This document shows positions 28,010 to 37,039 of a stretch of DNA of 64,000 nucleotides, piece by piece (within the stretch, counting starts at the first letter, position 1; each line of letters starts with the position of its first letter). This DNA comes from Pseudomonadota bacterium. Lineage in GTDB: Bacteria > Pseudomonadota > Gammaproteobacteria > Steroidobacterales > Steroidobacteraceae. The stretch covers positions 62,295 to 126,294 of the forward strand of contig JAJZDW010000004.1 in assembly GCA_021851405.1 (NCBI GenBank), written 5' to 3'. Both the position numbers and the translations under genes were made by a program. The notes under the pieces are model-generated. The model was not told where the DNA came from. It saw only the letters and a program-made list of their open reading frames with translations, and searched no databases.

Positions 28010-29098
28010 ATGACTTCCCCCTTGCGCGACGGCACGGTGAGACGCGGACACGGCGCGCTCTCCAATCCCGCTGGCCGATTCGAGCGTCATCGCGCCGAGG
28101 CGGTGGACGATGGCGGGTTCCAGGACACCGACACTGAAGGGCCCCCGCTCACCGTGACGCCCGAGCATGCCCGCGCGCTGATCTCCACCAACGATTCCCC
28201 CGACATCCCCTTCGAGCAGTCGATCAATCCGTACCGCGGCTGCAGCCATGCCTGCGTGTACTGCTATGCCCGGCCCAGCCATGCCTACATGGGGCTCTCG
28301 GCGGGGCTGGATTTCGAGACCAAGCTCTTCTACAAAGCGGATGCGGCGGCGCTGTTGCGGCGCGAGCTGGACCGTCCGGGGTACCTCTGCAAGCCCATCA
28401 CGCTCGGCGCGAACACCGATCCGTATCAGCCCATCGAGCGTGAGCTGCGCGTCACCCGCGAGATCCTCGAGGTGCTCGCCGCCTGCCGCCACCCGGTCAC
28501 CGTCATCACCAAGAGCGCGCTCGTGCTGCGCGATCTCGATCTGCTCGGCGCGCTGGCGAAGGACAACCTGGTGCAGGTCGGGGTCAGCATCACGACGCTC
28601 GATGCCGAGCTGAAGCGGTGCATGGAGCCGCAGACGGCATCACCGGCAGCGAGGCTGCGCACGGTGCGCGAGCTCACCGCCGCCGGTATTGCGGCCGGTG
28701 TGTTGGTCGCGCCGGTGATCCCGGCGCTCACCGATCACGACCTGGAAGCCATTCTCGAGGCGGCGGCTGCGGCGGGCGCACGGTGGGCCGGATACGTGCT
28801 GCTGCGATTGCCCCATGAACTGCGAGTGCTGTTCAGCGAGTGGCTTCACGCGCACTACCCGGACCGGGCCGCGCACGTGTTGTCGTTGATCCGTCAGATG
28901 CGTCACGGGCAGGAGAACGATCCGCGCTTCGGCAGCCGCATGCGCGGCGAGGGCCCGCTTGCCGATATGCTGCGGGCCCGCTTCCAGGCGGCCTGCCGCC
29001 GGAGCGGATTGAACACCGGACGGAATGCATCGCTCGACGTCGAGCGCTTCCGGCGTCCGAGTGCGAGCGCGCAGCTGACTCTGGATTTCGAGTGCTGA
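28010..29098 (+). CDS. PA0069-family radical SAM protein (SplB-like), SOS-controlled
   Basis: This is a 362-residue radical SAM protein. The cluster motif CSHACVYC has cysteines at residues 78, 82 and 85, within NPYRGCSHACVYCYARPSHAYMGLS. The N-terminal RGHGALSNPAGRFE is the mark of the PA0069 family, which is related to spore photoproduct lyase SplB. LGANTDPYQPIERELRVTREILEVL is the SAM-barrel core. ATG 28010 lies right after a LexA box; the in-frame TTG 27995 lies inside the box and is unlikely. SOS control suggests a role in DNA damage, but the reaction is not known. An Fe-S enzyme of ~360 residues is normal for the family. Confidence 0.9.
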   Translation: MTSPLRDGTVRRGHGALSNPAGRFERHRAEAVDDGGFQDTDTEGPPLTVTPEHARALISTNDSPDIPFEQSINPYRGCSHACVYCYARPSHAYMGLSAGLDFETKLFYKADAAALLRRELDRPGYLCKPITLGANTDPYQPIERELRVTREILEVLAACRHPVTVITKSALVLRDLDLLGALAKDNLVQVGVSITTLDAELKRCMEPQTASPAARLRTVRELTAAGIAAGVLVAPVIPALTDHDLEAILEAAAAAGARWAGYVLLRLPHELRVLFSEWLHAHYPDRAAHVLSLIRQMRHGQENDPRFGSRMRGEGPLADMLRARFQAACRRSGLNTGRNASLDVERFRRPSASAQLTLDFEC

Positions 29099-29233
29099 AC
29101 GCTTCGGGCGTGCGGCCTGGCCGGCGCCACGCACGGGCGCGGCCCCGAGATCGTGCACCGGCGGGATTCCGAGGTGCGGCACGGGGGCCGCTGCACTGAT
29201 CCGGGCCGGTAGTGGCGCTGTCCGTCGCCGTGC

Positions 29234-29986
29234 TTACAGCGGCCGGTAGCGGAAGCGCGCGACGAGCCGATGCTCGCCGCAGGGGTAGATGACCCGGACG
29301 TGGGTGATCCGCTGCGCATCGCGCCAGGTGTTGCGCTCGATTGCGAGGCAGGCCGTGTCCCGGCGAATCGCCAGCCAGCGCGCGATGTCGGCATCGGCGT
29401 TCAGGGCCCCGATCTGGTGCTCGGCCTCCGTCCACGGAATGCGCTGCAGCAGCCACCGGCCTGGTGAGATGGCCCGGAACCGTTCGGTCCGCGCTTCCGG
29501 GACGGCCCGCAGGTTGATGAGCCGCTCCTCGAGCGCATGGGGCCGGCCGGAGGCGCGATGCAGGCCGGTCAGCGCCAACACCGGTGTGCCGAGCGACACG
29601 CCCAGAGTCCCGGCGTCCCGGGCCGTGGCGCGGCGAATACGTCGTGCCAGGGACTCATACGCGTAGGGAATGCCTGCGGCGAGCAGCTCCGCCTCGATGT
29701 CGTGGATTTCGAGTACCGATTCCTGCGGGCGCGGCATGTTCACGGTGGTGCCTGCGCGCCGCCGCCGCGTGACCAGCCGCTGTTCAGCCAATGCGCCGAG
29801 CGCCTTGCCGATGGTCATGCGTGCGCAGCCGAACGCCCGCGCCAACTCGTGCTCGGACGGCAGTCGGTGACCGGCGGGCCACTCGCCGGAGACGATCTTC
29901 TGCCGCAGCGCGTCATAGATCTCGCGGGACCGGGGCACGGTGCCCGTGCGTGCCAGGGAGGATGCCGCGCCGCCTTTCATCGTCAT
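29234..29986 (-). CDS. hutC: Histidine utilization repressor HutC (GntR family)
   Basis: This 250-residue GntR-type repressor has an N-terminal winged helix-turn-helix (REIYDALRQKIVSGEWPAGHRLPSEHELARAFGCARMTIGKAL) and a C-terminal UTRA ligand domain, where urocanate is the expected inducer. ATG 29986 overlaps the hutF stop (ATGA); ATG 29980 is an alternative. It is co-transcribed with hutF and probably acts on the two dyads between hutF and hutI, thereby controlling itself. Confidence 0.92.
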   Translation of the reverse strand: MTMKGGAASSLARTGTVPRSREIYDALRQKIVSGEWPAGHRLPSEHELARAFGCARMTIGKALGALAEQRLVTRRRRAGTTVNMPRPQESVLEIHDIEAELLAAGIPYAYESLARRIRRATARDAGTLGVSLGTPVLALTGLHRASGRPHALEERLINLRAVPEARTERFRAISPGRWLLQRIPWTEAEHQIGALNADADIARWLAIRRDTACLAIERNTWRDAQRITHVRVIYPCGEHRLVARFRYRPL

Positions 29987-31353
29987 GCCGTCTGCAGGAG
30001 GCGGCTCAACGTTCGGCGATAGGCGGCGTCGATCCGGTCGCGGTCTTGGTGTCTGCCGTTCTTTACGACGTGCTCGCCGCCGGCGATGACGTCCTTGATC
30101 AGCGAGCGGCCCGAGGCAAACACCCAGGTATCGATCGCGCAGTCCGTGGTGCGTCCGGTCAGATCGGGATGCTGGGCATCCAGTCCGATGAAGTCCGCAC
30201 GGCATCCCGAGGCGATGGCGCCCACCGGCAGCGCGAGCGCCTGGGCGCCTCCGCGCAAGGCCTCTTCGAGCAGGCTCGCGCCGCTCGAGGGCTGATCGGG
30301 GCGCGCCAGCACATTGCGCGCCCGGCGCGCCAGGCGCTGTGCGTACTCCAGTTGGCGCAGTTCGCCGGCGGCATCGAGCCGGATGTGCGAGTCGGTGCCG
30401 ATCCCCCACCGGCCTGCCGCCTGCGCATAGGCGAGCGAGGGGAAGATGCCATCGCCCAGATTCGCCTCGGTCACCGGGCACAGGCCGGCCACTGCACCGC
30501 TGTGCGCCAGTTCGCTCGTCTCCGCGTCCGTCAGGTGGGTGGCGTGCACGAGGCACCAGCGCTCGTCGATGCTGGCATGGCGCAGCAGCCACTCCACCGG
30601 GCGTAAGCCCGTGAACGCCACGCAATCCTCGACCTCCTGCGTCTGCTCCGCGGCGTGAATGTGCACCGGGCCCAGCGGGTGCTGTGCCAGCAGCCGCGCC
30701 AGGTGCGCGCCGGTGACCGCCCGCAGCGAGTGCGGCGCGATGCCGACATTGCGCGCGCCGCTCGTGGGAACGGCGGTGCGTATCCGCGCGGTGATGCGCT
30801 CGAACTCCTCGAGGTCGGTAATGAAGCGCCGCTGTCCGGCGGTGGGCGCGACTGCGCCGAACTGACTCGATTCATAGAAGACGGGCAGGAGGGTCAGTCC
30901 GATGCCGGTGGTATCGGCGGCGGCCGCATGGCGTAGCGCCAGCTCCGCCGGGTCCTGATACAGGTTGCCGCGAGGATCGCGGTGCAGGTAGTGGAACTCC
31001 CCGACCGAGGTGAACCCGGCCTCGAGCAGATCGGCATAGGTGTAGGTGGCGATGACCTGAAGATCGTCGGGGTCGAGGCGCTCGAGAAAGCGGTACATGA
31101 GCTCGCGCCAGGACCAGAAGTCGTCCGTACCCCTCGGTCCGCGCCGCTCCGCGAGGCCCGCCATGGCGCGCTGGAAGGCATGACTGTGCAGGTTCGGCAC
31201 GCCCGGCAGCGCGAGTGCCAGACGCAGGTCCTCAGGGGTGGCGGCCGCGCCGCAGGCCACCTCGCAGATCAGTCCGGCGCGTACCGTCACGCGCACGTTG
31301 CGCCGCCACCCCGCGGACAGCCGTGCGGTGTCGAAGAAGAATGTCCGGTTCAT
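29983..31353 (-). CDS. hutF: Formimidoylglutamate deiminase
   Basis: This 456-residue metal-dependent amidohydrolase converts N-formimino-glutamate to N-formylglutamate and ammonia. Metal ligands are in LPGVPNLHSHAFQRAM, the central HIHAAEQ region and GTDSHIRLD. Its presence defines the five-step Hut route, in agreement with hutG downstream. ATG 31353 (MNRTFFF) is chosen; the frame continues to 31407 without family sequence and would run into the operator. It is divergent from hutI. Confidence 0.94.
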   Translation of the reverse strand: MNRTFFFDTARLSAGWRRNVRVTVRAGLICEVACGAAATPEDLRLALALPGVPNLHSHAFQRAMAGLAERRGPRGTDDFWSWRELMYRFLERLDPDDLQVIATYTYADLLEAGFTSVGEFHYLHRDPRGNLYQDPAELALRHAAAADTTGIGLTLLPVFYESSQFGAVAPTAGQRRFITDLEEFERITARIRTAVPTSGARNVGIAPHSLRAVTGAHLARLLAQHPLGPVHIHAAEQTQEVEDCVAFTGLRPVEWLLRHASIDERWCLVHATHLTDAETSELAHSGAVAGLCPVTEANLGDGIFPSLAYAQAAGRWGIGTDSHIRLDAAGELRQLEYAQRLARRARNVLARPDQPSSGASLLEEALRGGAQALALPVGAIASGCRADFIGLDAQHPDLTGRTTDCAIDTWVFASGRSLIKDVIAGGEHVVKNGRHQDRDRIDAAYRRTLSRLLQTA

Positions 31354-31393
31354 GTTGCGCTCGGTCCGGTCGCGCCCCCGGGGGGGTTCCGCA

Positions 31394-31409
31394 ATATGTC
31401 TAGGCATAT
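31394..31409. promoter_or_regulatory. HutC operator, dyad 1
   Basis: ATATGTCTAGGCATAT is a near-perfect palindrome around CTAG, with one mismatched base pair. It lies between the divergent hutF and hutI starts. GntR/HutC proteins bind dyads of this kind (GT-x-TA-x-AC-like), so this is probably HutC's site. Confidence 0.65.
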
Positions 31410-31414
31410 TATGA

Positions 31415-31428
31415 TTTGGCTAGGCAAA
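31415..31428. promoter_or_regulatory. HutC operator, dyad 2
   Basis: TTTGGCTAGGCAAA shares the core GNCTAGGCA with dyad 1. The centres are 20 bases apart, about two helical turns, so two dimers could bind side by side. It ends 16 bases before the hutI start and overlaps the likely promoter (TATTAT at 31407-31412 lies between the dyads). Confidence 0.65.
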
Positions 31429-31444
31429 TGAGAAGGCCCTGGCA

Positions 31445-32647
31445 GTGCAATTCGATCGTTTGTGGCGCGGTGCGACCCTGGCAACACTCTCGCCGCGGCT
31501 GCCGGGCATCGGTCTGATCGAGCGTGGCGCGCTCGGCGTCACGGCCGGACGGATCGTGTTCGCCGGTCCGGCCAACGAACTGCCCGCAGGCGCTCATGCG
31601 CGCGAGGACGTCGATCTCGACGGGCGCCTGGTAACCCCGGGTTTGATCGACTGCCACACCCACATCGTCTTTGGCGGCGAGCGCAGCGCGGAATTCGAGA
31701 TGCGTCTCGCGGGAGCCGACTACCAGAGTATCTCCCGTGCCGGCGGCGGCATTCTCTCCACCGTACGCGCCACACGCGCCGCCCCGGAGCAGACGTTGCT
31801 CAGCACGGCCGCGGAGCGGTTGCGCGTGCTGATGGGTGAGGGCGTCACCACGGTCGAGATCAAGTCCGGCTACGGTCTAGAGGCGCAGCAGGAGTTGCGC
31901 ATGCTGCGCGTGGCGCGGGCGCTCGGACGCGAATTGCCGCTCGGGGTGGTCACGACGCTGCTCGCTGCGCACGCCGTGCCGCCGGAGATGGACCGCGGCG
32001 CGTACCTGCGCAGTATCCGCGAGGACATGATTCCGCGGGCGGCGGCCGAGGGCTTGGCCGACGCCGTCGACGGCTTCTGCGAGGGCATCGCCTTCAGCGC
32101 CGCGGAGCTGCGGGAAGTGTTCACGGCGGCGCGCCATCACGGTCTGCCGGTGAAGCTGCACGCAGACCAACTCTCCGACGGCGGCGGTGCATCGCTCGCG
32201 GCGGAATTTCAGGCCCTGTCGGCCGATCACCTGGAATGGACGAGCGAGGCGGGCGTCGCGGCGATGGCGCAGGCCGGCACCGTTGCGGTGCTGCTGCCGG
32301 GCGCGTTCTATTGTCTGCGCGAGCGGCAGCGTCCGCCCCTTCAGGCGCTGCGCCGACATGGCGTGCGCATCGCGCTCGCCACCGACTGCAATCCCGGGAC
32401 CTCGCCGCTGCTCTCGATGCTCATGGCGATGAACCTCGGTGCGATTCAATTGGGTCTGACCGTCGAGGAGACACTGGCGGCGGTGACTCGCGAGGCGGCC
32501 TGCGCCCTCGGGCGCCAGAGCGACCTCGGGACGCTCGAGCCCGGCAAGACCGCTGACCTGGCGATCTGGAACGCCACCCGAGCGGCCGAACTCGTGTACT
32601 GGATCGGCCGCAATCCCCTGTATGCCCGCATTTGGAGGGGCCATTGA
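31445..32647 (+). CDS. hutI: Imidazolonepropionase
   Basis: This 400-residue amidohydrolase opens 4-imidazolone-5-propionate to formimino-glutamate. The metal motif [12 protein letters not shown] has His71 and His73; further ligands are in [11 protein letters not shown] and [13 protein letters not shown] 31445 follows GAGAAGG with 8 bases between. The order hutI-hutH-hutG-hutU follows, with each stop overlapping the next start. Confidence 0.95.
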   Translation: MQFDRLWRGATLATLSPRLPGIGLIERGALGVTAGRIVFAGPANELPAGAHAREDVDLDGRLVTPGLIDCHTHIVFGGERSAEFEMRLAGADYQSISRAGGGILSTVRATRAAPEQTLLSTAAERLRVLMGEGVTTVEIKSGYGLEAQQELRMLRVARALGRELPLGVVTTLLAAHAVPPEMDRGAYLRSIREDMIPRAAAEGLADAVDGFCEGIAFSAAELREVFTAARHHGLPVKLHADQLSDGGGASLAAEFQALSADHLEWTSEAGVAAMAQAGTVAVLLPGAFYCLRERQRPPLQALRRHGVRIALATDCNPGTSPLLSMLMAMNLGAIQLGLTVEETLAAVTREAACALGRQSDLGTLEPGKTADLAIWNATRAAELVYWIGRNPLYARIWRGH

Positions 32648-34185
32648 CTTCCATCGTGATGACACCCGGCCGGGTTCCGCTGGCCGATTGGGCCGCCATT
32701 TACCGCGGCCGTCCCGTTGCCCTCGATGAGCGCTGCTATGCCTCGATCGCGCGCGGCGCAGAGGCCGTCACGCGCATCGTGGCGCGCGGGGAGCCCGTCT
32801 ACGGGATCAACACCGGATTCGGCAAGCTCGCCAGCGTGCGCATCGAGGCGGCCGATCTGGCTCGTCTGCAGCGCAATATCGTGCTGTCACACTGTGTCGG
32901 GGTGGGCGAGACCATGCCCGCATCCGTCACGCGGCTGATGTTGGCGCTGAAGATCGCCAACGTCGCGCAGGGCGCCTCGGGGGTGCGCCCGGAAACGGTT
33001 CGACACCTCTGTGCGCTGCTCGAGCGTGACCTGCTGCCGATCGTCCCGGCCCAGGGCTCCGTGGGCGCCTCGGGCGATCTGGCGCCGCTGGCGCACCTGG
33101 CCGCCGTGCTGATCGGCGTCGGGGAAATCCGCCGACCGGACGGAACGCGCGCGCCGGCCACGCAGGCGCTGCACGAGGCGGGACTGGCGCCGCTGACGCT
33201 CGCGCCCAAAGAGGGTCTGGCGCTCCTGAACGGCACGCAGTTCTCGACGGCCAACGCGCTCGCCGCCTTGTTCGACATCGAGACGGTGTTTCAATCCGCA
33301 CTGGTCACCGGCGCGCTGTCGACGGAGGCCGCCAAGGGCTCCGATACCCCCTTCGATGCACGCATCCACGCCCTGCGCGGTCATCGCGGCCAGATCGAAA
33401 CCGCCGCCGCGCTGCGCGCGCTCATGGCCGGCTCAGCGATCCGTGATTCGCACCGCACGGCCGACCCGAGAGTCCAGGACCCATACTGCCTGCGCTGCCA
33501 GCCGCAGGTGATGGGCGCGGCGCTCGATCTGTTGCGCCACGCCGCCGGCACGCTCGCGTGCGAAGCCAATGGCGTGTCGGACAACCCGCTGATCTTCCCC
33601 GAGGCCGATGAGGCGCTCTCCGGCGGGAATTTCCACGCCGAGCCGGTGGCGTTCGCGGCCGACGTCATGGCGCTGGCGCTGTGCGAGATCGGCTCGCTCT
33701 GCGAGCGACGCATCGCCATGCTGGTCGACCCGGCGCTCTCCGGGCTGCCGGCCTTTCTCACCCCGAGTCCAGGCCTGAACTCCGGGCTGATGATGCCGCA
33801 GGTGACCGCCGCGGCACTGGTGTCCGAGAACAAGCAGTGCGCGCATCCGGCCAGCGTCGACTCGATTCCAACCTCGGCCAACCAGGAAGACCATGTGTCG
33901 ATGGCCGCGCACGCGGCGCGCCGCCTGCACCAGATGACCCGCAACGCCGCGGCGATCGTCGGCATCGAGCTGATTACCGCAGCGCAGGGCTGCGACTTTC
34001 ACCGCGGTCTGCGCTCGAGCAAGGTGCTCGAAGCGGTGCGCAGCGCGGTGCGCACGCGTATCCCGCCGCTCGGCGAGGACCGCTATCTGCATACCGATCT
34101 GGAGGTCGCCGCGGAGCTGGTTCGTGAGCGGGCGCTGCCGCGGGCGGCCGCCGACGTGTCACTGCCCGCACTGGAGCCGACATGA
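32644..34185 (+). CDS. hutH: Histidine ammonia-lyase
   Basis: This 513-residue enzyme turns histidine to urocanate and ammonia. The Ala-Ser-Gly (residues 142-144 in [15 protein letters not shown]) forms the MIO electrophile, and [10 protein letters not shown] and SSKVLE-type segments are present. I chose TTG 32644: it overlaps the hutI stop (TTGA) and lies 5 bases after GGAGGGG. TTG 32632 is inside that ribosome site and ATG 32659 is a later option. Length agrees with the family (~510). Confidence 0.95.
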   Translation: MTSIVMTPGRVPLADWAAIYRGRPVALDERCYASIARGAEAVTRIVARGEPVYGINTGFGKLASVRIEAADLARLQRNIVLSHCVGVGETMPASVTRLMLALKIANVAQGASGVRPETVRHLCALLERDLLPIVPAQGSVGASGDLAPLAHLAAVLIGVGEIRRPDGTRAPATQALHEAGLAPLTLAPKEGLALLNGTQFSTANALAALFDIETVFQSALVTGALSTEAAKGSDTPFDARIHALRGHRGQIETAAALRALMAGSAIRDSHRTADPRVQDPYCLRCQPQVMGAALDLLRHAAGTLACEANGVSDNPLIFPEADEALSGGNFHAEPVAFAADVMALALCEIGSLCERRIAMLVDPALSGLPAFLTPSPGLNSGLMMPQVTAAALVSENKQCAHPASVDSIPTSANQEDHVSMAAHAARRLHQMTRNAAAIVGIELITAAQGCDFHRGLRSSKVLEAVRSAVRTRIPPLGEDRYLHTDLEVAAELVRERALPRAAADVSLPALEPT

Positions 34186-35009
34186 CCGAGTGGCTGGAAG
34201 TCGAGCGCGGCGACGCGCCGCTCGTGGTCAGCTTTCCGCACACGGGTACGCAGCTTCCGGCGCCGATCGCCGACCGGCTCATCTCGCCCTGGCTCGCCCG
34301 CAAAGACACGGACTGGTATGTCGATCGGCTCTACGCGATGGCGCTCGCGCTCGGGGCCACCACGGTGCGCACGGCCATCAGCCGCACGGTGATCGACGTG
34401 AACCGGGACCCATCGGGCGCCTCGCTCTACCCGGGTCAGAACACCACCGAGCTGTGTCCGACCCATACCTTTGACGGGGAGCCGCTCTACCGCGAGGGCG
34501 AGGCGCCGGAGGCGGCCGACATCGTCGCACGGCGCGCGCAGTACTTCGAGCCGTATCACGCGGCACTCGCGGCTGAACTCGAACGGCTGCGCGCCGAGCA
34601 CGGCCGGGTCGTGCTGTACGACGCGCACTCGATTCGCTCGCGCGTGCCGCGACTGTTCGACGGGGAGCTGGCGCACCTGAACCTCGGCACGAACCGCGGC
34701 ACGAGCTGCGCACCGGCGCTGCGGCGGGCCCTCGAGCAGGCGTGCGAGAGTCCGAGCTTTACGCTCGTCACCGACGGCCGCTTCGTCGGCGGCTGGACCA
34801 CGCGGCACTACGGCTGCCCGCAGCGCGACGTACACGCCGTGCAGATGGAGCTCGCCTGCCGCAGCTACCTCAGCGAGCCGGCCGTCCCCGGCACCGGCAA
34901 CTGGCCGCCGCCGTTCGAACCGGCGCGCGCCGCGCCGTTGAGCCACGTGCTGCAGCGGGCCCTCAGTGCCTGTCTGGATTTCGCCCACTCTGCAACGGGA
35001 GTCGCCTGA
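34182..35009 (+). CDS. hutG: N-formylglutamate deformylase
   Basis: This 275-residue zinc hydrolase converts N-formylglutamate to glutamate and formate, completing the hutF route. FGH-type features: [38 protein letters not shown] and [13 protein letters not shown]. The start overlaps the hutH stop (ATGA) and its stop overlaps the hutU start (TGATG), so expression is coupled. Confidence 0.94.
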   Translation: MTEWLEVERGDAPLVVSFPHTGTQLPAPIADRLISPWLARKDTDWYVDRLYAMALALGATTVRTAISRTVIDVNRDPSGASLYPGQNTTELCPTHTFDGEPLYREGEAPEAADIVARRAQYFEPYHAALAAELERLRAEHGRVVLYDAHSIRSRVPRLFDGELAHLNLGTNRGTSCAPALRRALEQACESPSFTLVTDGRFVGGWTTRHYGCPQRDVHAVQMELACRSYLSEPAVPGTGNWPPPFEPARAAPLSHVLQRALSACLDFAHSATGVA

Positions 35010-36721
35010 TGAGCGCAGATCGCAAGCCCCGGACCCGCCTCGACACCACCCGGGTCATTCACGCCCCTACCGGCACGACGCTCACGGCGAAGAGCTGGCT
35101 CACCGAGGCGCCGCTGCGCATGTTGATGAACAATCTCGACCCGGCGGTGGGCGAGCGGCCGCAGGAGCTCGTGGTGTACGGCGGGATCGGCCGCGCCGCC
35201 CGCGACTGGGAGAGCTACGACACCATCGTTGCGACGCTGCGCCGGCTCGAGGCGGACCAGACTTTGCTCATTCAGTCGGGCAAGCCGGTCGGCGTGTTCA
35301 CGACGCACGCCGACGCACCACGGGTGCTCATCGCAAATTCCAACCTCGTGCCGCGCTGGGCGACCTGGGAGCACTTCAACGAGCTCGATCGCAAGGGCTT
35401 GATGATGTACGGGCAGATGACGGCGGGCTCGTGGATCTACATCGGCAGTCAGGGGATCGTCCAGGGAACTTACGAGACATTCGTCGAGATGGGACGGCGG
35501 CATTACGACGGGACGCTCCAGGGGCGCTGGCTGCTCACGGCCGGCCTCGGTGGCATGGGCGGCGCGCAGCCGCTCGCGGCGGTGATGGCCGGTGCCTCCT
35601 GCCTGGCGATCGAATGCCAGCGCTCGCGCATCGAGATGCGCCTGCGCTCGGGCTATCTCGACCACGCCACGGAGCGTCTCGATGAGGCAGTGGAGATCGT
35701 GCAGCGTGCCTGTGCCGAGGGCAAGGCGGTGTCGGTCGGATTGCTCGGCAATGCCGCCGACGTGCTGCCGGAATTGTTCAAGCGCGGTGTGCGGCCCGAT
35801 CTGCTCACCGATCAGACCTCCGCGCACGATCCGCTGAACGGCTACCTGCCCATCGGTTGGAGTGTCGAGCACTGGCTTGAGATGCGTGAGCGCGATCCGC
35901 AGGCCGTGACGCGCGCCGCCAAGGCGTCGATGGCCGTGCACGTGCGCGCCATGCTCGAGTTTCATGCGGCCGGCGTGCCGACCGTGGACTACGGCAACAA
36001 CATTCGCCAAATGGCGCTCGAGGAGGGCGTCAAGAATGCATTCGACTTCCCCGGCTTCGTGCCGGCATACATCCGCCCGCTGTTCTGCCGCGGCGTCGGA
36101 CCGTTCCGCTGGGCCGCGCTGTCCGGCGATCCGCAGGACATCTTCAAGACCGACGCGAAGGTCAAGGAGCTGCTGCCGCAGGACAAACACCTGCACCACT
36201 GGCTCGACATGGCGCGCGAGCGCATCCACTTCCAGGGACTGCCGGCGCGCATCTGCTGGGTCGGGCTCGGCGACCGGCATCGTCTCGGTCTCGCCTTCAA
36301 CGACATGGTGGCACGCGGGGAGCTGAAGGCCCCGGTGGTGATCGGCCGCGATCACCTGGACTCCGGTTCGGTGGCCTCGCCGAACCGTGAGACTGAGGCG
36401 ATGCGCGACGGGTCCGATGCGGTGTCCGACTGGCCGCTGTTGAACGCTCTGCTCAGCACCGCCTCGGGCGCGACGTGGGTTTCTCTGCATCACGGTGGCG
36501 GTGTTGGAATGGGATTTTCCCAGCATGCCGGCCTGGTCATCGTGTGCGATGGCACGGCGGCGGCGGCACGGCGCATTGCGCGCGTGTTGTGGAACGATCC
36601 GGCGAGTGGCGTGATGCGGCATGCCGATGCCGGTTATCCGCAGGCGATGGCCTGCGCGCGCGAGCAGGGGCTCGATCTGCCGGGGATTCTCCCGGATCCG
36701 ACTCGAACACCTCCCGCGTGA
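35009..36721 (+). CDS. hutU: Urocanate hydratase
   Basis: This 570-residue NAD-dependent enzyme converts urocanate to imidazolonepropionate. Typical segments: LQSGKP-type [51 protein letters not shown] and [14 protein letters not shown]; the active-site Cys lies in [12 protein letters not shown]. The frame is open upstream, but ATG 35009 overlaps the hutG stop. It is the last gene of hutIHGU. Length fits the family (~557). Confidence 0.95.
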   Translation: MSADRKPRTRLDTTRVIHAPTGTTLTAKSWLTEAPLRMLMNNLDPAVGERPQELVVYGGIGRAARDWESYDTIVATLRRLEADQTLLIQSGKPVGVFTTHADAPRVLIANSNLVPRWATWEHFNELDRKGLMMYGQMTAGSWIYIGSQGIVQGTYETFVEMGRRHYDGTLQGRWLLTAGLGGMGGAQPLAAVMAGASCLAIECQRSRIEMRLRSGYLDHATERLDEAVEIVQRACAEGKAVSVGLLGNAADVLPELFKRGVRPDLLTDQTSAHDPLNGYLPIGWSVEHWLEMRERDPQAVTRAAKASMAVHVRAMLEFHAAGVPTVDYGNNIRQMALEEGVKNAFDFPGFVPAYIRPLFCRGVGPFRWAALSGDPQDIFKTDAKVKELLPQDKHLHHWLDMARERIHFQGLPARICWVGLGDRHRLGLAFNDMVARGELKAPVVIGRDHLDSGSVASPNRETEAMRDGSDAVSDWPLLNALLSTASGATWVSLHHGGGVGMGFSQHAGLVIVCDGTAAAARRIARVLWNDPASGVMRHADAGYPQAMACAREQGLDLPGILPDPTRTPPA

Positions 36722-36770
36722 CATATGAGGGTGCGGACGTGACATAAATAGCGCCCGCGCCGACGCGCGA

Positions 36771-36791
36771 TGCTGCGTTATGTACGCAGCA
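36771..36791 (+). terminator. Stem-loop downstream of hutU
   Basis: TGCTGCGT-TATGT-ACGCAGCA is a perfect 8-bp hairpin with a 5-base loop, 50 bases after hutU. No T run follows, so termination is uncertain; it may end the hut mRNA or be an operator. The segment 36722-36770 holds two copies of GTGACATA, 21 bases apart, and nothing else that I recognise. Confidence 0.4.
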
Positions 36792-36835
36792 CGCGGCGGT
36801 GAATACGAGCTGAGAAATACGCCGCATCGCAGCGC

Positions 36836-36864
36836 TTGACTCGCGCGGCCCCTGCCTCGACACT
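36836..36864 (+). promoter_or_regulatory. Candidate promoter of the riboswitch-SPOR transcript
   Basis: TTGACT (36836-36841), a 17-base spacer and GACACT (36859-36864) form a sigma70-like promoter with a good -35 and a poor -10. The start would be near 36871, immediately before the aptamer. The dyad CACTGC-AC-GCAGTG (36861-36874) spans the start region and might bind a regulator. Confidence 0.45.
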
Positions 36865-36868
36865 GCAC

Positions 36869-36952
36869 GCAGTGTAAAGGGCAAACCCGTCGAAAGACGG
36901 GGACGCAAAGCCACCGGTCTTCGGGTCAATCCCATGACGGCGGGGCCGCCAC
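36869..36952 (+). promoter_or_regulatory. Cyclic di-GMP-I (GEMM-I) riboswitch aptamer
   Basis: The conserved GEMM-I core is present in order: AAAGGGCAAACC (36876-36887), a 6-bp helix CCCGTC/GACGGG closed by a GAAA tetraloop (36886-36901), GACGCAAAGCC (36902-36912, with the ligand-stacking A at 36907), a second stem-loop region, and the 3' element GGGGCCGCC (36942-36950). The base equivalent to G20 of Vibrio Vc2 is G36880, so c-di-GMP rather than 3',3'-cGAMP is the predicted ligand. The gene for a SPOR-like protein begins 88 bases downstream (SD AAGAGAC). I do not see an obvious terminator, so the type of control (translation or termination, on or off) is open. Confidence 0.92.
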
Positions 36953-37039
36953 GATCGCGCTGCAGGCGCATCGCAAGCTTCCTCCGTCTCCAGGGAACGC
37001 ACCGTCGGCCGGGGCACCACGACCGAGCGTCCAAGAGAC

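Noticed and set aside
36718-36750. Two GTGACATA copies as a CRP-type operator
   Set aside because: They are direct, not inverted, repeats and one copy overlaps the hutU end; too weak to claim.
36876-36907. Possible cGAMP-specific (Hypr) variant of the GEMM-I riboswitch
   Set aside because: The position equivalent to G20 (36880) is G; Hypr variants carry A there.
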